A DNA stretch of 64,000 bases from JBBROS01 sp964246015 (GCA_964246015.1 CAXTPG010000007.1:1-64000); one strand, 5' to 3'. Positions 43,245 through 52,957 are shown, numbered from the stretch's first letter. Numbers and translations are program-made. The notes: generated by a model from the letters alone, not told the origin.

Positions 43245-44785
43245 ACCTCGTCACGCCCGCCACCCTTCGCGCCTGGATCCAGGACGGCGGCGAGCTTGCC
43301 ATCCTGGATGCGCGGGAGGAGGGCGAGTTCGGCGGCGGGCATCTGTTCTGGGCCGTGCCGTGCCCGCTTTCGAAGGCGGAGCTGCGGATTCCCGTGCTGC
43401 TGCCGCGGCTGGCGACGCGGATCGTGTGCGTGGATGGCGGCAGTGGGGGGCTGGCCGGACGGCTGGCGGCCATGGTGCAGGGCATGGGCGCCGGCGACGT
43501 GCATGTGCTGGAGGGCGGGTCGCAGGGCTGGGCGGAGGCGGGGTTCGTGCTGTTCACCGGCGTGAACGTGCCCAGCAAGGCGTTCGGCGAGTGGGTGGAG
43601 CATCATTATGGCACGGAGAGCGTCGATGCGCCGGAGCTGAAGGCGTGGATGGACGAGGGGCGCGACATGGTCGTGCTGGACAGCCGTCCGCTGGACGAGT
43701 TCCGAAACATGTCGATCCCGACGGGCGTGAACGTGCCGGGGGGGGAGCTGGCGTACCGGATCGGGGACCTGGTGCCGGACCCGGCGACCGTGATCGTCGT
43801 CAACTGCGCGGGACGCACGCGGAGCATCATGGGGGCGGAGAGCCTGCGCCGGGCCGGGGTGCCGAACCCGGTGGTCGCGCTGCGGAACGGGACGATGGGG
43901 TGGGCGCTGGCGGGGCTGGAGGTCGCGCGGGGGGAGACGGCGCGGTATGCGCCGGGCCGGCCGGCGACGGCGGCGCTGGCGCTGGAGCGGGCATCGGCGT
44001 TCGCCGAGGAGTCGGGCGTGGGCGTCATCGGGCCGCTGGACCTGGTTCGGTTCGAGGACGATCCGGACCGCACGCTGTATGTGCTGGACGTGCGCGATCC
44101 CCTGGAGTTCGCGGCGCTGCACCGGCCGTTGAGCCGCAACGCGCCGGGCGGGCAGCTGGTGCAGGCGACGGACCAGTGGATCGCGGTCCGGGGCGCGCGC
44201 ATCGCCGTGCTGGACGATGACGGCGTGCGGGCCCGGATGGCGGCGGCGTGGCTGCGGCAGATGGGGCACCGCGACGTGTTCGTCGTGGAGGGGGCGCTGG
44301 AGGGGGTGGAGGACGTGCCGCCGCCGACGCCCGCGGCGCCCGAGGGCGTCGGGGCGGATGCGGTCACGGGCGCGCTGGTGATCGACCTGGCCCGCAGCAT
44401 CGACTACCGGGCCGGGCACATCCCGGGGGCGGTGTGGGCGATCCGCACGCGGCTGGACCGGGTGCGGGAGCGGCTGGCGGCGGCGGAGCGCGTCGTGCTG
44501 ACCTCCCCGGACGGGGTGCTGGCGGGGATGGCGGTGGCGGAGGCGCAGGCGCTGACGGCGGCCCCGGTCATGGCGCTGGCCGGCGGGACTGCGGCGTGGG
44601 TCGCGCAGGGCGGGGCGATGCAGGTGGACCGGACGGTGCCGGCGGACGAGGATTGCGCGGATTTCTATCTGCGGCCGTACGACCGCAACTCGGGCGTCGA
44701 GGCGGCGATGCACGCCTATCTGAGCTGGGAGATCGACCTGGTCCACGAGATCGAGCGCGACGGGACCGTTGCCTTCGGCGTCTAG
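43241..44785 (+). CDS. Four-domain rhodanese-like sulfurtransferase
   Basis: A 514-residue protein with four consecutive rhodanese-like units (about 1-105, 120-232, 265-360, 375-480). The active-site loops differ. Unit 1 has Cys63 (VCVDGGSGG). Unit 2 has Cys189 in NCAGRTRS, the most intact loop. Unit 3 reads LDDDGVR with Asp in place of Cys. Unit 4 reads LTSPDGV with Ser/Thr. So at most two units are catalytic, and the last two are degenerate. It overlaps the thiol dioxygenase gene by 4 bases. Together they suggest cytoplasmic thiol/sulfane-sulfur handling. The C-terminus (about 485-514, DFYLRPYDRNSGVEAAMHAYLSWE) lies outside the fold. Confidence 0.87.
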   Translation: MNLVTPATLRAWIQDGGELAILDAREEGEFGGGHLFWAVPCPLSKAELRIPVLLPRLATRIVCVDGGSGGLAGRLAAMVQGMGAGDVHVLEGGSQGWAEAGFVLFTGVNVPSKAFGEWVEHHYGTESVDAPELKAWMDEGRDMVVLDSRPLDEFRNMSIPTGVNVPGGELAYRIGDLVPDPATVIVVNCAGRTRSIMGAESLRRAGVPNPVVALRNGTMGWALAGLEVARGETARYAPGRPATAALALERASAFAEESGVGVIGPLDLVRFEDDPDRTLYVLDVRDPLEFAALHRPLSRNAPGGQLVQATDQWIAVRGARIAVLDDDGVRARMAAAWLRQMGHRDVFVVEGALEGVEDVPPPTPAAPEGVGADAVTGALVIDLARSIDYRAGHIPGAVWAIRTRLDRVRERLAAAERVVLTSPDGVLAGMAVAEAQALTAAPVMALAGGTAAWVAQGGAMQVDRTVPADEDCADFYLRPYDRNSGVEAAMHAYLSWEIDLVHEIERDGTVAFGV

Positions 44786-45557
44786 CGTCGTCCGGGCGGG
44801 TGGGCGGGCGCTGCTCGATCTGCTGCTGCCGCCGCAGTGCCTGACGTGCGATCAGCCGGTGGGGGCGCCGGGGCAGTTCTGCGCCGCGTGTTTCCGTCGG
44901 ACGCAGATGATTTCGGCGCCGTGCTGCTCGGCGTGCGGGGTGCCGTTTGGCGCGGCGGGGGGCGGGGCTTTAGGAGGCGGGGCGTTAGGAGGCGGGGTGA
45001 CGACGTGCCCCGCGTGCCAGGCGCGGCCGCCGTCCTGGGGGCAGGCGCGGGCGGCGCTGCTGTATGACGACCAGGCGCGGCGGGTTCTGCTGCCGTTCAA
45101 GTACGGGGACCGGGTGGAGACGGCGCGGGCGCTGGCGCCGCTGATGGCGCGTGCCGGGGCGGCGCTGCTGGCGCGGGCGGATCTGCTGGTGCCGGTGCCG
45201 CTGCATCGCTGGCGGCTGCTGGGGCGGCGCTACAACCAGTCGGCGCTGCTGGCGCAGGCGCTGGCGCGGAGCGGGGGGCCGCCGGCGGTGCTGGACGGGC
45301 TGCGGCGTGTGCGCCGGACCCCGCCGCTGGGGCGGTTCTCGCCGGCCCGGCGGCGGGCCGTGCTGGAGGGCGCGTTCGCCGTGACGCCCGGGCGGCTGCC
45401 GATGCTGCGGGACGCGCGGGTGCTGCTGATCGACGACGTGCTGACGACGGGGGCGACGGCCGAGGCCTGCGCGCGCGTGCTGCTGGATGCGGGGGTGGGC
45501 GGGGTGGACGTGCTTGCGGCGGCGCGGGTGCCGGACCACGACGGGTTGCAGCCGTGA
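44769..45557 (+). CDS. comF: ComF-family phosphoribosyltransferase-like protein
   Basis: A 262-residue ComF-like protein. An N-terminal double zinc ribbon (CLTCDQPVGAPGQFCAACFRR, CCSACG and TCPACQ) leads to a type I PRTase-like domain with PVPLHRWRLLGRRYNQSALLAQALAR and the PRPP loop VLLIDDVLTTGATAEACARVLL. ComF proteins in naturally competent bacteria assist DNA uptake; elsewhere the role is unclear. The linker between ribbons is an unusual Gly/Ala/Leu tandem repeat (GGGALGGGALGGG). The TTG at 44769 overlaps the rhodanese gene by 17 bases and is the only start that keeps the zinc ribbon. Confidence 0.85.
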   Translation: MPSASSVVRAGGRALLDLLLPPQCLTCDQPVGAPGQFCAACFRRTQMISAPCCSACGVPFGAAGGGALGGGALGGGVTTCPACQARPPSWGQARAALLYDDQARRVLLPFKYGDRVETARALAPLMARAGAALLARADLLVPVPLHRWRLLGRRYNQSALLAQALARSGGPPAVLDGLRRVRRTPPLGRFSPARRRAVLEGAFAVTPGRLPMLRDARVLLIDDVLTTGATAEACARVLLDAGVGGVDVLAAARVPDHDGLQP

Positions 45558-46145
45558 TCAGCTTCGCCGGGCTGCGGTCTCGGTGCCGCGGGCGGGCTCG
45601 TCCGGGAGGCGGAAATAGAGGTCGCGGCGGGTGCCGTCGGCCGGGTCGATGGCGGTGACGACGTCGTAGAGATGGCCCTGCTGGCGCAGGACCGCGCGTT
45701 CGGTGCGTTGCAGGCCGAGGAGGCGGAGGACCTCGTCCTCCTGCGGGGCGGCGGCGGTGGCGAAGGCCGTTGCGGCGTCCTGACCGTTGCCGGAGGTCAT
45801 GAGGCGGCGGACCAGGCGGGCGACGCGCTGGTCGTCGGCGGTGTCGGGGATCAGGCTGAAGACCAGGCGGTCCTCGCCCCCGCCGCGGCGGCGGGCGGTG
45901 ATGACGTCGAAGGGCTGGTCACGCTCGCGCACGACCTCGTGCCGCTGGAACGCGAGGCCGCGGGCGCGGAGGACGAGGTAGGCGTCGGAGAGGCGTCCGA
46001 TCTCGATGGCGGTTGCGCTGGTGCGGCCGTCGCCACTGGCGAGCGCCGCCTGGATGCGGCGGGACGAGGGGGCGGTGCCGGCGCCCGGTGCGGTGGCGCA
46101 CCCGGACAGCACGGCGAGGCAGAGCAGCAGGCCGGCGCGGGTCAT
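45558..46145 (-). CDS. Lipoprotein with duplicated domain
   Basis: A 195-residue predicted lipoprotein. The signal MTRAGLLLCLAVLSGC ends in a good lipobox (LSGC), so it is lipidated at Cys16. The mature part holds two copies of one domain. Copy 1 (about 36-98) reads ASGDGRTSATAIEIG...VLRARGL...PFDVITA...DRLVFSL; copy 2 (about 115-180) reads TSGNGQDAATAFATA...VLRLLGL...LYDVVTA...RDLYFRL. This SG(D/N)G...ATA...LR.xGL...(F/Y)DV(I/V)TA...L(V/Y)F pattern resembles small periplasmic DUF4919-like proteins, but I am not sure of the family. It converges with comF with no gap. Confidence 0.72.
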   Translation of the reverse strand: MTRAGLLLCLAVLSGCATAPGAGTAPSSRRIQAALASGDGRTSATAIEIGRLSDAYLVLRARGLAFQRHEVVRERDQPFDVITARRRGGGEDRLVFSLIPDTADDQRVARLVRRLMTSGNGQDAATAFATAAAPQEDEVLRLLGLQRTERAVLRQQGHLYDVVTAIDPADGTRRDLYFRLPDEPARGTETAARRS

Positions 46146-46771
46146 CCGATCACCACCAGCAGGGCCGCGAGCAGGGCGCGCAGCTCGGTCGCCGCGGCGC
46201 TGCGGGGGGCTGCTTCGGTCACGCCCAGCCCCTCGGCGAAGGCCTGGGCGTAGGCGGTGCGGTTGCCGAGTGTCGCGGGCAAGACGATGAGGCCGCGGGT
46301 CTTGAGTTCCGCCTCCATGGCGTCGCGCAGCCTGCCGGAGGACGGGACGCGGTTGAGGACGAGGCAGGAGGGGCGTTTTTCCTCGGCGGCGAGTTTCAGG
46401 GTGCCTTCGGCGGCCCAGAGGTCGGGCGGGCTGGGCTGCAGGGGGATCACCACGAGGTCGGCGCCGCGGATGGCGCGCCGGGCGTCGCTGTCGATCTGCG
46501 GCGGGCTGTCGATGAGGACGACGTCGTAGGCCTTGCGGAGGCGTTCAAGCTCGACGGGCAGGCGCCAGCCGGCGGCGTCGCTGAAGGCGATCGCGGCGGC
46601 GGGGGTGGGGCGGGCGGCGCGGATGGCGTGCCAGCGGGCGAGGCTGTGCTGGGGGTCGATGTCGAGGAGGGCGACGGACTTGCTGGGGGCGAGGGCTGCT
46701 GCCAGGTTGGCCGCGAGCGTCGTCTTGCCCGCGCCCCCCTTCTGCTGCGCTACCGTGATGACCACCGCCAT
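46142..46771 (-). CDS. ParA-family ATPase
   Basis: A 209-residue deviant-Walker ATPase: ITVAQQKGGAGKTTLAANLAAALA (P loop with signature Lys), VALLDIDPQHSLARW, VVLIDSPPQIDSDARRAI and LVVIPLQPSPPDLWA. It lacks the N-terminal helix-turn-helix of plasmid ParA and any ParB partner nearby, so it is an orphan short ParA/Soj-like protein. These often position chemotaxis clusters, cellulose machines or other cargo. The lipoprotein gene starts inside its last codons (4-base overlap), hinting at a shared process. The ATG at 46771 overlaps, antisense, the first bases of the NAD(P)HX repair region. Confidence 0.85.
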   Translation of the reverse strand: MAVVITVAQQKGGAGKTTLAANLAAALAPSKSVALLDIDPQHSLARWHAIRAARPTPAAAIAFSDAAGWRLPVELERLRKAYDVVLIDSPPQIDSDARRAIRGADLVVIPLQPSPPDLWAAEGTLKLAAEEKRPSCLVLNRVPSSGRLRDAMEAELKTRGLIVLPATLGNRTAYAQAFAEGLGVTEAAPRSAAATELRALLAALLVVIG

Positions 46772-46799
46772 GCCTGAACCCCGCACATCCCGAGGCAGG

Positions 46800-48182
46800 A
46801 TGCACGACAGGACCCGGCCAAGCCAGCCTGAGCCGTTGCCCACGCCTGCCGAGATGGCGGCGGCGGACCGGCGTGCGGCGGCGTCGGGCGTGCCGGGGCT
46901 GGTGTTGATGCGGGCGGCGGCGGCGGCGGTGGCGCGGGCGGCGGTGCGGATGGGGCCGGCGCGGACGCTGGTGCTGTGCGGGCCGGGGGGCTGGCCGGTG
47001 GCGGTGGCGGAATGGGCGGCGCCTCGGGCCGGGTCGGACGCTGCGGCGCTGCGGGCGGCGTGGCGGGGGCCGGTCGTGCCGTTTGCCGTGGCGGAGGCGG
47101 CGCGGGCGGGGCTGGTGATCGATGCGGTGTTCGGGGGCGGGCTGCGGGACGACGTGCCGGCGCTGGTCGCGGACGTGCTGGCGGCGGGGGCGCGGGTGCT
47201 GGCGGTGGATGTGCCCAGCGGGCTGGATGGCGGGACGGGTCAGGCGCGGGGGCGGGTGCGGGGGGCGGAGCGGACGGTGACGTTCGGCGCGCGCCGGCCG
47301 GGGCATGTGCTGCTGCCGGGGCGGGGGCTGTGCGGGGTGGTGGAGGTGGCGGATATCGGGCTGCCGGCGGGCGCCGTGAGGGGGGTCCGGACATGGCGGA
47401 ACACGCCGGCGTTGTGGGGTGTGCCGGCGCCGGGGGCGGCGTCGCACAAGTATACGCGTGGCCATGTGACGGTGCTGGGTGGCGCCGCGATGACGGGGGC
47501 GGCGCGGCTGGCGGCCATGGGCGCGCGGCGGGGTGGCGCGGGGCTGGTGACGATCGCGGCGGGGGGAGCGGGGGATCTGTATCGCGGGGGGGAGCCGGGG
47601 GTGATCGTGGATGATTCCCCGCTCGATGTGCTGCTGGAGGATGGGCGGCGGGGGGTTTGGGTGTGCGGGCCGGGTCTGGGTCGGGAGCAGGCGGGGGCGG
47701 CCTTGGCGGTGCTGTTGGCGGCGGGGCGGCGGGTGGTCGCGGATGCGGATGCGCTGGGGGCGGCGGCGGGCGCTGCGGCGATGCTGCGCGGGTGCGCGGT
47801 GGTGACGCCGCATGGGGGGGAGTTCGCGCGGGTGTTCGGGCCGGTGGGGGACGACCGGCTGGCGGCGGTGCGGGCGGCGGCGGTGCGGATCGGGGGCGTG
47901 GTGGTGCTGAAGGGTGCGGATACCGTCGTCGCGGCGCCGGACGGGCGGGCGGTCGTGAACGACAATGCGCCGCCGTTTCTGGCGACGGCGGGGGCGGGGG
48001 ACGTGCTGGCGGGGGTGGTCGCGGCCATGCTGGCGCAGGGATTGCCGGCGTGGGAGGCGGCGTGCGCGGCGGTCTGGCTGCACGGCGACGCGGCGCGGCG
48101 GTGCGGGCCGGGGCTGGTCGCGGAGGATTTGGCGCGGGGCGTTGCGGCGGCGGTCGCGGGCGTGGCCCAAGCTGGGCTATAG
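46800..48182 (+). CDS. nnr: Bifunctional NAD(P)HX epimerase/dehydratase (epimerase loop missing)
   Basis: A 460-residue YjeF-type protein that repairs hydrated NAD(P)H. The N-terminal epimerase domain (about 10-205) keeps AVDVPSGLDGGTG. However, at VLVLCGPG the chain runs straight into GWPVAVAEW, so the canonical NNGGDGxVAAR segment and about 16 residues in all are absent. The join lies at 46988/46989. The C-terminal ADP-dependent dehydratase domain (about 220-460) is intact: HKYTRGHVTVLGGAAMTGAA, VVTPHGGEFARVFG, LKGADTVVAAP and LATAGAGDVLAGVVAAMLAQG. Starts at 46770 and 46800 are both possible; the inner ATG has a GAGGCAGG site. It probably works as dehydratase, with doubtful epimerase. Confidence 0.88.
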   Translation: MHDRTRPSQPEPLPTPAEMAAADRRAAASGVPGLVLMRAAAAAVARAAVRMGPARTLVLCGPGGWPVAVAEWAAPRAGSDAAALRAAWRGPVVPFAVAEAARAGLVIDAVFGGGLRDDVPALVADVLAAGARVLAVDVPSGLDGGTGQARGRVRGAERTVTFGARRPGHVLLPGRGLCGVVEVADIGLPAGAVRGVRTWRNTPALWGVPAPGAASHKYTRGHVTVLGGAAMTGAARLAAMGARRGGAGLVTIAAGGAGDLYRGGEPGVIVDDSPLDVLLEDGRRGVWVCGPGLGREQAGAALAVLLAAGRRVVADADALGAAAGAAAMLRGCAVVTPHGGEFARVFGPVGDDRLAAVRAAAVRIGGVVVLKGADTVVAAPDGRAVVNDNAPPFLATAGAGDVLAGVVAAMLAQGLPAWEAACAAVWLHGDAARRCGPGLVAEDLARGVAAAVAGVAQAGL

Positions 48183-48205
48183 TCGGGGCAGACACGGAGA
48201 TTTCT

Positions 48206-49606
48206 ATGAGCGAGACCGCCGTCCAGATCGGCCTGTTCGACCGCGCCATCCGCCGCATCGCCACGGTGTGGCGGGACATGGCGTCCACCGTCTCGGTGAA
48301 CGAGGACGAGGGGATCGCCGGGCAGATGCGCGCGTGCCTGGATGCGCGGGGGGGGGAAGTCAGCGCGCGGAACCGGGCGGCGAAGCTGGCGCAGACGTAT
48401 CTGGGGCTGGACGATGCGGGGCGGCGGGCGTTCCTGCACGCGCTGGCGCAGTTCGACAGCGACCCGGCGGATGCGGAGCGGGCGTGGGAGGCGGTGCAGG
48501 GCGCCGATGGGCCGGATGCGCGGGCGGTGGCGAAGGTTGCGCTGCGGCGGGCGCTGGAGCCGCCGCGGGTGCGGCTGCTGACGCAGTTCACCACGATCCC
48601 GGACGGGATGAAGTTCCTGGTGGATCTGCGGGCCACGCTGCTGGCGCTGAAGGGGACGGACCCGTGGCTCGCGGCGCTGGAGAACGACCTGAAGAACCTG
48701 CTGGCGAGCTGGTTCGACGTGGGGTTCCTGGAGCTGCAACGCATCGACTGGCACAGCCCGGCGCTGCTGCTGGAGCGGCTGGTGGGCTATGAGGCGGTGC
48801 ACGAGATCCGGTCGTGGAGCGACCTCAAGAACCGGCTGGACAGCGACCGGCGCTGCTATGCGCTGTTCCATCACCGGATGCCGAACGAGCCGCTGATCTT
48901 CGTCGAGGTGGCGCTGGTGCGGGGGCTGGCGGACAGCGTGCAGCGTCTGCTGGACAAGAAGGCGCCGCTGCTGGACCCGAAGGAGGCGGATACGGCGATC
49001 TTCTATTCCATCAGCAACTGCCAGAAGGGGTTGGCGGGGATCAGCTTCGGCAACTTCCTGATCAAGCGGGTGGTGGAGGTGCTGGGCAACGAGTTCCGCA
49101 ATCTGAAGGCGTTCGCGACCTTGTCGCCGCTGCCGGGGTTCCGGCGGTGGCTGGACGGCAAGCTGCGGGAGGAGGATGCGAAGCTGCTGAGCGAGGAGGA
49201 GGCGACGAGCCTGCGGACGGCGGCGCCGGCGGACATCGTGCACGACACGGGCCACCAGGCGCTGGCGGCGATCCTGGCGCGGCGGGGGTGGTATCGCGAT
49301 CCCGCGATGCTGAAGGCGGCGGAACCGGTGCTGGTGCGGCTGGCGGCGCGGTATCTGCTGGCGGAGAGCCGCGGGAGCCGGGCCATCGACCCGGTGGCGC
49401 ATTTCCATCTTTCGAACGGGGCGCGGGTGGAGCGGATCATGGCGTGCGCGGATACGTCGGAGAAGGGGGGGAAGGAGAGCGCGACGTTGATGGTCAACTA
49501 CCTCTATGACCCAGCGAAGATCGAGGATTATCACGAGGATTACGCGGGGGAGGGGAAGCGCAACGCGAGCACGGTGGTGCGGAAGCTGGCGCGGGGGTGG
49601 GCGTGA
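48206..49606 (+). CDS. Malonyl-CoA decarboxylase
   Basis: A 466-residue enzyme that decarboxylates malonyl-CoA to acetyl-CoA. The N-terminal helical bundle (about 1-90) precedes the GNAT-like catalytic domain. Family stretches are LKNLLASWFDVGFLELQRIDWHSPALLLERLVGYEAVHEI, RRCYALFHHRMPNEPLIFVEVALVRGLADSVQ, DTAIFYSISNCQKGLAGISFGNFLIKRVVE, the catalytic His-Ser region PVAHFHLSNGARVERI, and MVNYLYDPAKIEDYHEDY. Rhizobial MatA-type operons also carry matB and matC, which are absent here. The start overlaps the next gene's GTG (GTGA), so it is coupled to the TPP enzyme downstream. Confidence 0.92.
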   Translation: MSETAVQIGLFDRAIRRIATVWRDMASTVSVNEDEGIAGQMRACLDARGGEVSARNRAAKLAQTYLGLDDAGRRAFLHALAQFDSDPADAERAWEAVQGADGPDARAVAKVALRRALEPPRVRLLTQFTTIPDGMKFLVDLRATLLALKGTDPWLAALENDLKNLLASWFDVGFLELQRIDWHSPALLLERLVGYEAVHEIRSWSDLKNRLDSDRRCYALFHHRMPNEPLIFVEVALVRGLADSVQRLLDKKAPLLDPKEADTAIFYSISNCQKGLAGISFGNFLIKRVVEVLGNEFRNLKAFATLSPLPGFRRWLDGKLREEDAKLLSEEEATSLRTAAPADIVHDTGHQALAAILARRGWYRDPAMLKAAEPVLVRLAARYLLAESRGSRAIDPVAHFHLSNGARVERIMACADTSEKGGKESATLMVNYLYDPAKIEDYHEDYAGEGKRNASTVVRKLARGWA

Positions 49607-51966
49607 ACGCACCGGCCGTGTTCGTGGCGCTGCCGCCCGACCGGTTGGCGGCGTTGCACCAGGTGGAGCGGAAGCTGCTGTGGCTGTCGGCGTGGATGAT
49701 CCACAACGCGAACCATATCCGGCCGAACCGCGACGGGCTGAAGGTGGGCGGGCACCAGGCGAGCTGCGCCAGCGTGATCAGCATCATGACGGCGCTGTAT
49801 TTCGAGATCCTGCGGCCCGAGGACCGGGTGGCCGTGAAGCCGCACGCGGGTCCCGTGTTCCATGCGATCAACCGCCTGTTCGGGCGGCAGACGCCTTCGA
49901 ACATGGAGGGTTTGCGGCGGATGGGCGGGGTGCAGAGCTACCCCAGCCGGACGAAGGACGGGCCGGAGGTGGATTTCAGCACGGGGTCGGTGGGGCTGGG
50001 GGTCGCGCTGACCAGCTTCGCGTCGCTGATGCAGGATTACGTGCGGCTGCATGGGCTGGACGCCGGGCTGCCGATGGGGCGTCAGGTGGCGATCGCGGGC
50101 GATGCGGAGCTGGACGAGGGCAACATCTACGAGGCGTTGCTCGAGGGCTGGAAGCACGACGTGCGGAACGTCTGGTGGATCATCGACTACAACCGGCAGA
50201 GCCTGGACAGCGTCGTGCCGGACCGGCTGTTCGGGCGGATCGAGGGCCTGTTCCGCGACATGGGGTGGAACGTCGTCACGCTGAAATACGGGCGGCGGCT
50301 GCAGGCGGCGTTCGAGCGGGAGGGCGGGGAGTCGCTGCGGCGGTGGATCGACGACTGCCCGAACAGCCTCTATTCGGCCATCACGTTCCAGGGCGGCGCG
50401 GCGTGGCGGCAGGCGTTGCTGGCGGAGCTGGGGCGGGAGCCGGGGGTGCGGGCGATCATCGATCCGCTGACCGACGACGAGCTGGCCGGGTTGATGACCA
50501 ACCTGGGTGGGCACGATGTCGATTACCTGATCGAGCAGTTCCGCGAGGCGGATGCGGCGGGGGACCAGCCGACGTGCTTCATCGCGTATACCGTGAAGGG
50601 CATGGGGCTGCCGTTCGCAGGGCACAAGGACAACCATTCGGGCCTGATGACGAAGGACCAGATGGAGGGGTTCCGGGCGCAGATGCGCATCAGGCCGGGG
50701 CATGAGTGGGATGTGGCGGAGGGGCTGGAGCTGAGTGGCTCGGCGTTCCAGGCGGTGATCGACAGCGCGCCGTTCGCGACGACGCTGACGGCGACGGGGC
50801 GGCGGTTGAGTGCGGCGGTGGTGCCGGTGCCGGCGGTGCTGCCGGGGCCGAAGGTGGTGGGGCGGAAGGTCAGCACGCAGCAGGGTTTCGGCGACATGCT
50901 GGCGGAGATCGGGCGCGGCAAGGACGAGTGCGCGGCGCTGGCCCGGCACATCGTGACGACCAGCCCGGACGTGACGGTTTCGACCAATCTGGGGCCTTGG
51001 GTGAACCGGCGGGGGGTGTTCGACCGGCATACGCGCAACGACGTGTTCCGCGACGCGAAGCTGGCGAGCGCGCAGCGGTGGGGGATGTCGCCGTCGGGGC
51101 AGCATATCGAGCTGGGGATCGCCGAGCAGAACCTGTTCCTGATCCTGGCGGCGGCCGGGTTGCAGCACACCTTGACGGGGGCCCGGCTGCTGCCGATCGG
51201 GACGGTGTACGATCCGTTCGTGAACCGCGGGTTGGATGCGCTGATCTATGGCTGTTACCAGGATGCCCGGTTCCTGCTGGTGTCGACGCCCAGCGGCATC
51301 AGCCTGGCGCCGGAGGGCGGGCAGCATCAGAGCATCAACACGCCGCTGATCGGGATGGCTGCGGACCGGCTGGCGAGCTACGAGCCGGCGCATGTCGACG
51401 AGCTGGCGATCCTGCTGCGGCACGCGTTCGTGCACATGCAGGCGGATGCGGGGTCGAGCGTGTGGCTGCGGCTTTCGACGCGGCAGATCGTGCAGCCGGA
51501 GCGGGTCGTGGACCCGGCTGCGGTGATCGCGGGCGGGCACTGGGTGGTGCCGCCGGGGGAGGGCGCGCCGATCGCGCTGGCGTATCAGGGGCCGGTGGCG
51601 CCCGAGGCGATGGAGGCGTTCGCGGAGCTGCAGGCGGAGGTGCCGGGGGCCGGGTTGCTGGCGGTGACCAGCCCGGACCGGTTGCATGCGGGGTGGATGG
51701 ATGCGGCGCGGACGCGGCGGCAGGGGGTGGCTGCGGTGTCGCATGTGGAGCGGCTGCTGGCTCCGCTGGCGGCCGGGGCGTCGCTGGTGACGGTGCTGGA
51801 CGGGCACCCGGCCGCGCATTCCTGGCTGGGCGGGGTGCGGGGGCAGCGTGTGGTGCCGCTGGGGCCGGACCGGTTCGGGCAGAGTGGGGACTTGCCGGAT
51901 CTGTATCGGGAGTACGGGGTGGACGTCGATGCGATCCTGGACGCTTGCGCTCAGGCGTTGCTGTAG
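49603..51966 (+). CDS. TPP-dependent transketolase/pyruvate dehydrogenase E1-like enzyme
   Basis: A 787-residue enzyme with the domain order of transketolase and homodimeric AceE-type E1. The TPP-binding motif is GDAELDEGNIYEALLEGWKHDVRNVWWIIDYNRQS. Substrate-side features are GGHQASCASVISIMTALYF, STGSVGLGVALTSFASLM and TVKGMGLPFAGHKDNHSG. The central domain has GIAEQNLFLILAAAGL and the proton-relay region LAPEGGQHQSINTPLIG. AceE-like wording (DYNRQSLD, VKGMGLP) favours a 2-oxoacid substrate, but no E2 or E3 gene is present, and it may be a free-standing decarboxylase/ligase. It is coupled to malonyl-CoA decarboxylase. The GTG at 49603 overlaps that stop; GTG at 49597 is an alternative. Confidence 0.82.
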   Translation: MNAPAVFVALPPDRLAALHQVERKLLWLSAWMIHNANHIRPNRDGLKVGGHQASCASVISIMTALYFEILRPEDRVAVKPHAGPVFHAINRLFGRQTPSNMEGLRRMGGVQSYPSRTKDGPEVDFSTGSVGLGVALTSFASLMQDYVRLHGLDAGLPMGRQVAIAGDAELDEGNIYEALLEGWKHDVRNVWWIIDYNRQSLDSVVPDRLFGRIEGLFRDMGWNVVTLKYGRRLQAAFEREGGESLRRWIDDCPNSLYSAITFQGGAAWRQALLAELGREPGVRAIIDPLTDDELAGLMTNLGGHDVDYLIEQFREADAAGDQPTCFIAYTVKGMGLPFAGHKDNHSGLMTKDQMEGFRAQMRIRPGHEWDVAEGLELSGSAFQAVIDSAPFATTLTATGRRLSAAVVPVPAVLPGPKVVGRKVSTQQGFGDMLAEIGRGKDECAALARHIVTTSPDVTVSTNLGPWVNRRGVFDRHTRNDVFRDAKLASAQRWGMSPSGQHIELGIAEQNLFLILAAAGLQHTLTGARLLPIGTVYDPFVNRGLDALIYGCYQDARFLLVSTPSGISLAPEGGQHQSINTPLIGMAADRLASYEPAHVDELAILLRHAFVHMQADAGSSVWLRLSTRQIVQPERVVDPAAVIAGGHWVVPPGEGAPIALAYQGPVAPEAMEAFAELQAEVPGAGLLAVTSPDRLHAGWMDAARTRRQGVAAVSHVERLLAPLAAGASLVTVLDGHPAAHSWLGGVRGQRVVPLGPDRFGQSGDLPDLYREYGVDVDAILDACAQALL

Positions 51967-51982
51967 GGGGGATGATCCCACC

Positions 51983-52953
<971 letters not shown>

Positions 52954-52957
<4 letters not shown>

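Noticed and set aside
44940..45000. Microsatellite-like element in comF (GGGALGGGALGGG)
   Set aside because: It is a short Gly-rich linker made by two imperfect copies of about 15 bases. It keeps the frame and lies between zinc ribbons, so it is noted with the gene only.
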